Shown here: in pieces, positions 62,501 through 64,000 of the stretch
How the letters are laid out: every line of letters begins with the position of its first letter
Numbering within the stretch: position 1 is the first letter of the stretch
Assembly: GCF_029227915.1 (NCBI RefSeq)
Contig: NC_079877.1
Span: 11,655,351 to 11,719,350 of the forward strand
Direction: 5' to 3'
Source: Hydractinia symbiolongicarpus
Lineage: Eukaryota; Cnidaria; Hydrozoa; Anthoathecata; Hydractiniidae
DNA length: 64,000 nucleotides
The notes under the pieces: model-generated
What the model was told of the DNA's origin: nothing
Seen by the model: only the letters and a program-made list of their open reading frames with translations
Databases searched by the model: none
Program-made: the position numbers and the translations under genes

Positions 62501-62861
62501 TTTCTCGTTTGGTTTAAAAATGGGATAAACTTTAAAGGGAAATCGATTGTTGATTTCTTATTTTCATCTGTTATCTTGTACCACCTTCTAGCTTTTTCAG
62601 TATCATATGACCGTTGCATCAGACATCGCTTGGATTTTGTATGTTGCGGGAGAGAAATCGTGCATGAACCTGAAAATAAGAAATTATTGTATGTTCTTCT
62701 ATCTAAATGAGCTTGTTACAGGATATTTATTTGCGCACAATTAATATACCCACGTGGTATATAGCATTTATGGTGATCCATGACAATCTCAGTAAACTCA
62801 TCTTTTTCGAGATTATTAACATCATTTTCTGAAAGTTCAGCGAGATCGGTAAAATTCAAAT
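59567..62861 (-). CDS. Lipoxygenase-like dioxygenase, 5' end not found
   Basis: Ten exons join in phase: 62861-62754, 62669-62320, 62245-62092, 61961-61855, 61246-61054, 60982-60618, 60526-60423, 60289-60187, 60115-59906 and 59800-59567. They give about 641 residues, close to an animal lipoxygenase lacking an obvious N-terminal PLAT domain. Family signs: ITLF...ELKVVAIQWDYLP; two iron-binding His four residues apart in KTHLGDVHFVYT; FRRHFSTLHPLYDVLKFHC; the FRDDGKVIW pattern; YYRCDRDVRRDRELQ; TGFPATF; and the third His and Asn in IIHTSVNY. The C-terminus is LTNSVHV: the last residue, normally Ile and an iron ligand, is Val. Lipoxygenases add oxygen to polyunsaturated fatty acids; substrate and position cannot be read from sequence. 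The first traced exon starts at a splice acceptor, so the start lies upstream. The donor of that exon is the weaker GTGGGT. Confidence 0.85.
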
Positions 62862-64000
62862 CTATAAAAAAAAAAAACTTAATTATACTTGTTGATTTTT
62901 AAAAATGCTGAGTGACAGGTTGTAGTCCGTTTTATATTTATTTATTAGAGGGAGAGTTAGAAGTACCAAGAAAATCCCACACACAAAACACTATATTACT
63001 GTGAGTTGTCCACTGGACTTTTGATGATGTAAAGTTGTAATAAAACACCGAATCTTTATGTTCCGTTTACCTGCGCTTAAGTAATGTACTTGAGGTTCAA
63101 CGCTGGGTTACCCGGCTAGTTCATCAGTTATCGTTCGATTCAGCTTAGCGTTCGAGCAAGCTTTGAATAATTATTCTTTTTTTAAGAAACTCGAAAAAGT
63201 AAAAATGAGTATCTCGAATGAACATTAATTCAAAGGAAATATGTTCTTCTGCACACGTTTGATTTCCTAAAGCAACACAAGACTTTCACAACTCAAATGT
63301 TTAAATGGAGTGAAGATTATTTTAGGTTGCTTTGCATCTAAGAAATTAAGATATATCGAATTCCATTGATTAGCAAAGTCTTTTAACGAACTTATATACC
63401 TTTATGATAACACAGTAGACTCTATGATTAAGAGACACGCTAATTAGCCTGTAATTGCAATTAACAAAACATTTATTTTCCCGCGACAGACGCATACACC
63501 TGTCCCTGTTAGCGGACAGGCAATTAATGGACATTCCTATTGGCAGACACGTTTTTCTATCCTGGCATTAGCATTGTGCGATATTCCTTTTCCTGACAAT
63601 GATAAAAATATCGATCAAACATTAATTTTGTAGATTTGTGTAGATCCAATCCAACTAATAGCTTTGCCATGCCAGTTTTAAACTGTATCGGCGCCTCTGT
63701 TCAATCTATTCCTGTCATGTTTTGACAGCTCAAATAACAATGCGTGGAAATTTACAATCAATTCAGTCTGAGGAAATACTATTTTCTGGAATTCCCATGT
63801 CACGGCTCTCAGGTGAAAGCCAAGCATATGCAACTGAAAAACAAACATTGTAGGACATGTTTTACAAGAACGTCTAAATTTTAGCTAAGGCTAAATGTTA
63901 TTATTTTCTAAACTTTTTTTAATCGAAGAGATAGATGATGTTGAAGATTTAAACCTCCTTAATTGAAGTTATGCTTTCAGAAAAATCAAAATGAAAATAG
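62862..64000. other. Upstream part of the lipoxygenase-like gene region
   Basis: The first exon(s) of the minus-strand lipoxygenase-like gene should be here or beyond the window, but I could not pick them out. Near 63490-63560 there are GACAGACG / AGCGGACAGG / AATGGACA motifs resembling Tigger-type ends. Confidence 0.4.

Overview
This window looks like nuclear DNA of a cnidarian, probably a hydrozoan. The basis is its AT-rich host sequence, genes split by short introns, many small inverted-repeat transposons and a cnidarian-style Polinton; no marker fixes the species. Most of the window is noncoding. Five host-type protein genes can be supported from splice sites and domain motifs: an FN3-domain membrane protein (2.7-6.0 kb, +), a TNF-superfamily ligand (25.4-27.0 kb, -), a secreted PAN/EGF/discoidin-like protein (39.5-40.9 kb, -), a multi-exon tyrosine-recombinase/SANT gene (45.4-48.8 kb, -), and a lipoxygenase-like enzyme with ten traced exons (59.6-62.9 kb, -).

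The largest single feature is a decayed Polinton/Maverick DNA transposon at 10573-20604, about 10 kb and visibly richer in G+C than its surroundings. It has ~138-bp terminal inverted repeats starting AGGGAGTCAG, a family-B DNA polymerase that breaks off before its last catalytic motifs, two Bro-like DNA-binding gene remnants, a retroviral-type integrase, and a set of conserved but unnamed genes (coiled-coil/membrane proteins, a possible capsid-type protein, a KTQ-repeat protein). I saw no packaging ATPase, no cysteine protease and no clear major capsid gene. Most genes carry in-frame nonsense codons and a few frameshifts, so the element is dead. A ~190-bp direct repeat lies just outside it on the left and 1.2 kb outside it on the right.

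Other mobile DNA: a 314-bp TA-flanked MITE in an intron of the FN3 gene; a 3.1-kb element with 16-bp perfect inverted ends CAGGGGCGGATCTAGG and a 5-bp target duplication; an 81-bp palindromic MITE with a perfect 9-bp target duplication; pogo/Tigger remnants around 50.9 kb and 55.7-58.7 kb; and a SINE-like 3' tail at 48.96 kb. Two TCTA microsatellites (351 bp and ~96 bp) sit beside copies of one GGTTACGTTTTCTAC minisatellite motif on both sides of the tyrosine-recombinase gene.

The best candidates for something new are the capsid-poor Polinton with its Bro and membrane-protein genes, the tyrosine-recombinase gene that is fused by splicing to SANT-like exons, and the divergent lipoxygenase ending in valine rather than isoleucine.
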